Positions 22,916-23,228 of a DNA stretch of 23,228 bases are shown here, piece by piece. Position numbers and translations under genes: made by a program. The notes under the pieces were generated by a model. That model did no database searches. It worked only from the letters and a program-made list of their open reading frames with translations, and had not been told where the DNA came from. Source of the stretch: Oscillospiraceae bacterium (lineage in GTDB: Bacteria; Bacillota; Clostridia; Oscillospirales; Acutalibacteraceae); the NCBI GenBank assembly GCA_009783605.1, contig WRDE01000005.1, positions 1-23,228 of the forward strand, in the 5' to 3' direction. Positions within the stretch are counted from its first letter, which is position 1; every line of letters begins with the position of its first letter.

Positions 22916-23114
22916 CTGCCTGCGCTTTCAATTCATTTTCGGTAGTCAGCAAAAATGTTGTGGATAAAATATAAGGCTCTCCCGTTTTCCTGTCGACGAA
23001 ATATCTGCCGTTCAGGTCAACTGTATCATCCACGATCATTTTATATTTGTCCAACGGAAAATGCTCCCGGATATCGCTGACCGCGTCCGACCAGTCAAAC
23101 AAATAAAAAAAGCA
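22785..23114 (-). pseudogene. TnsA-like transposon endonuclease fragment
   Basis: The translated core (22857-23114) reads FFYLFDWSDAVSDIREHFPL, then DRKTGEPYILSTTFLLT and LERPSTLEKLERER. This follows the N-terminal nuclease domain of TnsA, the Tn7-type transposase subunit that cuts the 5' ends of the element: YFLLLEWSD-DIREQFPL, then KTGEP-TTDFLIT and EKLEIER. The fragment lacks the ~40 residues that normally precede it, including the catalytic Glu region, and the whole C-terminal domain. The metal-binding Asp of TTDF is Thr in STTFL, and the downstream Lys of the family appears to be Thr in AQAVT. After residue RER the frame continues into unrelated sequence and stops at 22785. It is a dead remnant, with no TnsB or TnsC in the window. 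The open frame extends to 23216, but no start is supported. Confidence 0.65.
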
Positions 23115-23118
23115 GGTG

Positions 23119-23147
23119 TGGACAAAAGGCGTTGAGTATGCTATAAT
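23119..23147 (+). promoter_or_regulatory. Strong extended -10 promoter at the right edge
   Basis: TGGACA (23119-23124) and a perfect TATAAT (23142-23147) are separated by 17 bases, and TGC directly before the -10 makes it an extended -10. The ATG at 23154 coincides with the expected transcription start. Confidence 0.7.
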
Positions 23148-23153
23148 ATATCC

Positions 23154-23228
23154 ATGAAGAAGACAAAAATAATTGAGGGGCGTAACTGCCCGAACTGCGG
23201 GAGCGCAGAGGAACAAGCGAACTTCGGA
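23154..23228 (+). CDS. Partial gene with N-terminal zinc-ribbon half, runs off the window
   Basis: The ATG at 23154 opens MKKTKIIEGRNCPNCGSAEE and 5 further codons, remaining open to the last base. CPNCGS is one CxxC half of a zinc ribbon, as found at the N-terminus of some transposases and of many small regulators. There is no ribosome binding site, and the start coincides with the +1 of a strong promoter, so the message is probably leaderless. An in-frame TGA at 23133 excludes an upstream start. Too little is present to name the family; a transposase would fit the neighbouring TnsA relic but is not shown. Confidence 0.5.
   Translation, partial: MKKTKIIEGRNCPNCGSAEEQANFG

Overview
The window looks like chromosomal DNA of an anaerobic Gram-positive bacterium of the Clostridia, probably Oscillospiraceae/Ruminococcaceae-like. 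This is inferred from strong AGGAG-type ribosome binding sites, a type I dockerin, Pro/Thr-rich linkers on exported proteins, an SPKTG-type wall-sorting tail, a lipoprotein PstS and a Bacillus-type Pho box. Most genes are GC-rich. The stretches around 5.4-7.6 kb and 22.6-23.2 kb are visibly more AT-rich and look like acquired or remodelled DNA. Nearly all genes lie on the minus strand; the plus-strand genes are a small phosphatase (8750), an esterase (21637) and a partial gene at the right edge.

Left part (1-9.2 kb). An exported F5/8C-domain protein runs off the left edge. Its consensus promoter is followed at once by a 29-bp palindrome. Upstream of it, and reading the same way, is a large SWIM-SNF2 helicase gene that ends in two hairpins. 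The spacer at 5366-6092 has no gene but carries a short repeat family and two ~175-bp repeat copies exactly 238 bp apart. Next come an AlbA_2/GHKL/HTH regulator-like gene with an in-frame 12-bp tandem repeat, and an AlkZ/YcaQ-like winged-helix protein in which the usual QxQ motif appears to be lost. A divergent low-molecular-weight phosphatase-like gene is separated from the latter by a perfect 13-bp inverted repeat.

Middle part (9.2-21.4 kb). A 1,320-residue secreted glycoside hydrolase with a C-terminal dockerin lies downstream of a complete phosphate-uptake operon. In transcription order this block reads: OmpR/PhoB-like response regulator, Pho-box promoter, surface-anchored PHP-like protein, pstS, pstC, pstA, pstB, phoU, then the hydrolase. 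Three things depart from the textbook layout. The regulator lacks the phosphoacceptor Asp and no histidine kinase is in the window. PstC carries a ~215-residue extra N-terminal membrane domain with an acidic external loop. A 713-residue wall-anchored protein is translationally coupled to pstS. Together they suggest a variant of phosphate sensing and acquisition, and this is the most interesting system here.

Right part (21.4-23.2 kb). An HSL-type alpha/beta hydrolase is followed by a scarred region. It holds a TnsA-like transposon endonuclease fragment with eroded catalytic positions, flanked by two short plus-strand reading frames. Each of these starts only a few bases after a near-consensus promoter, which would give leaderless mRNAs. 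The last one continues past the window edge and begins with a CxxC zinc-ribbon half.
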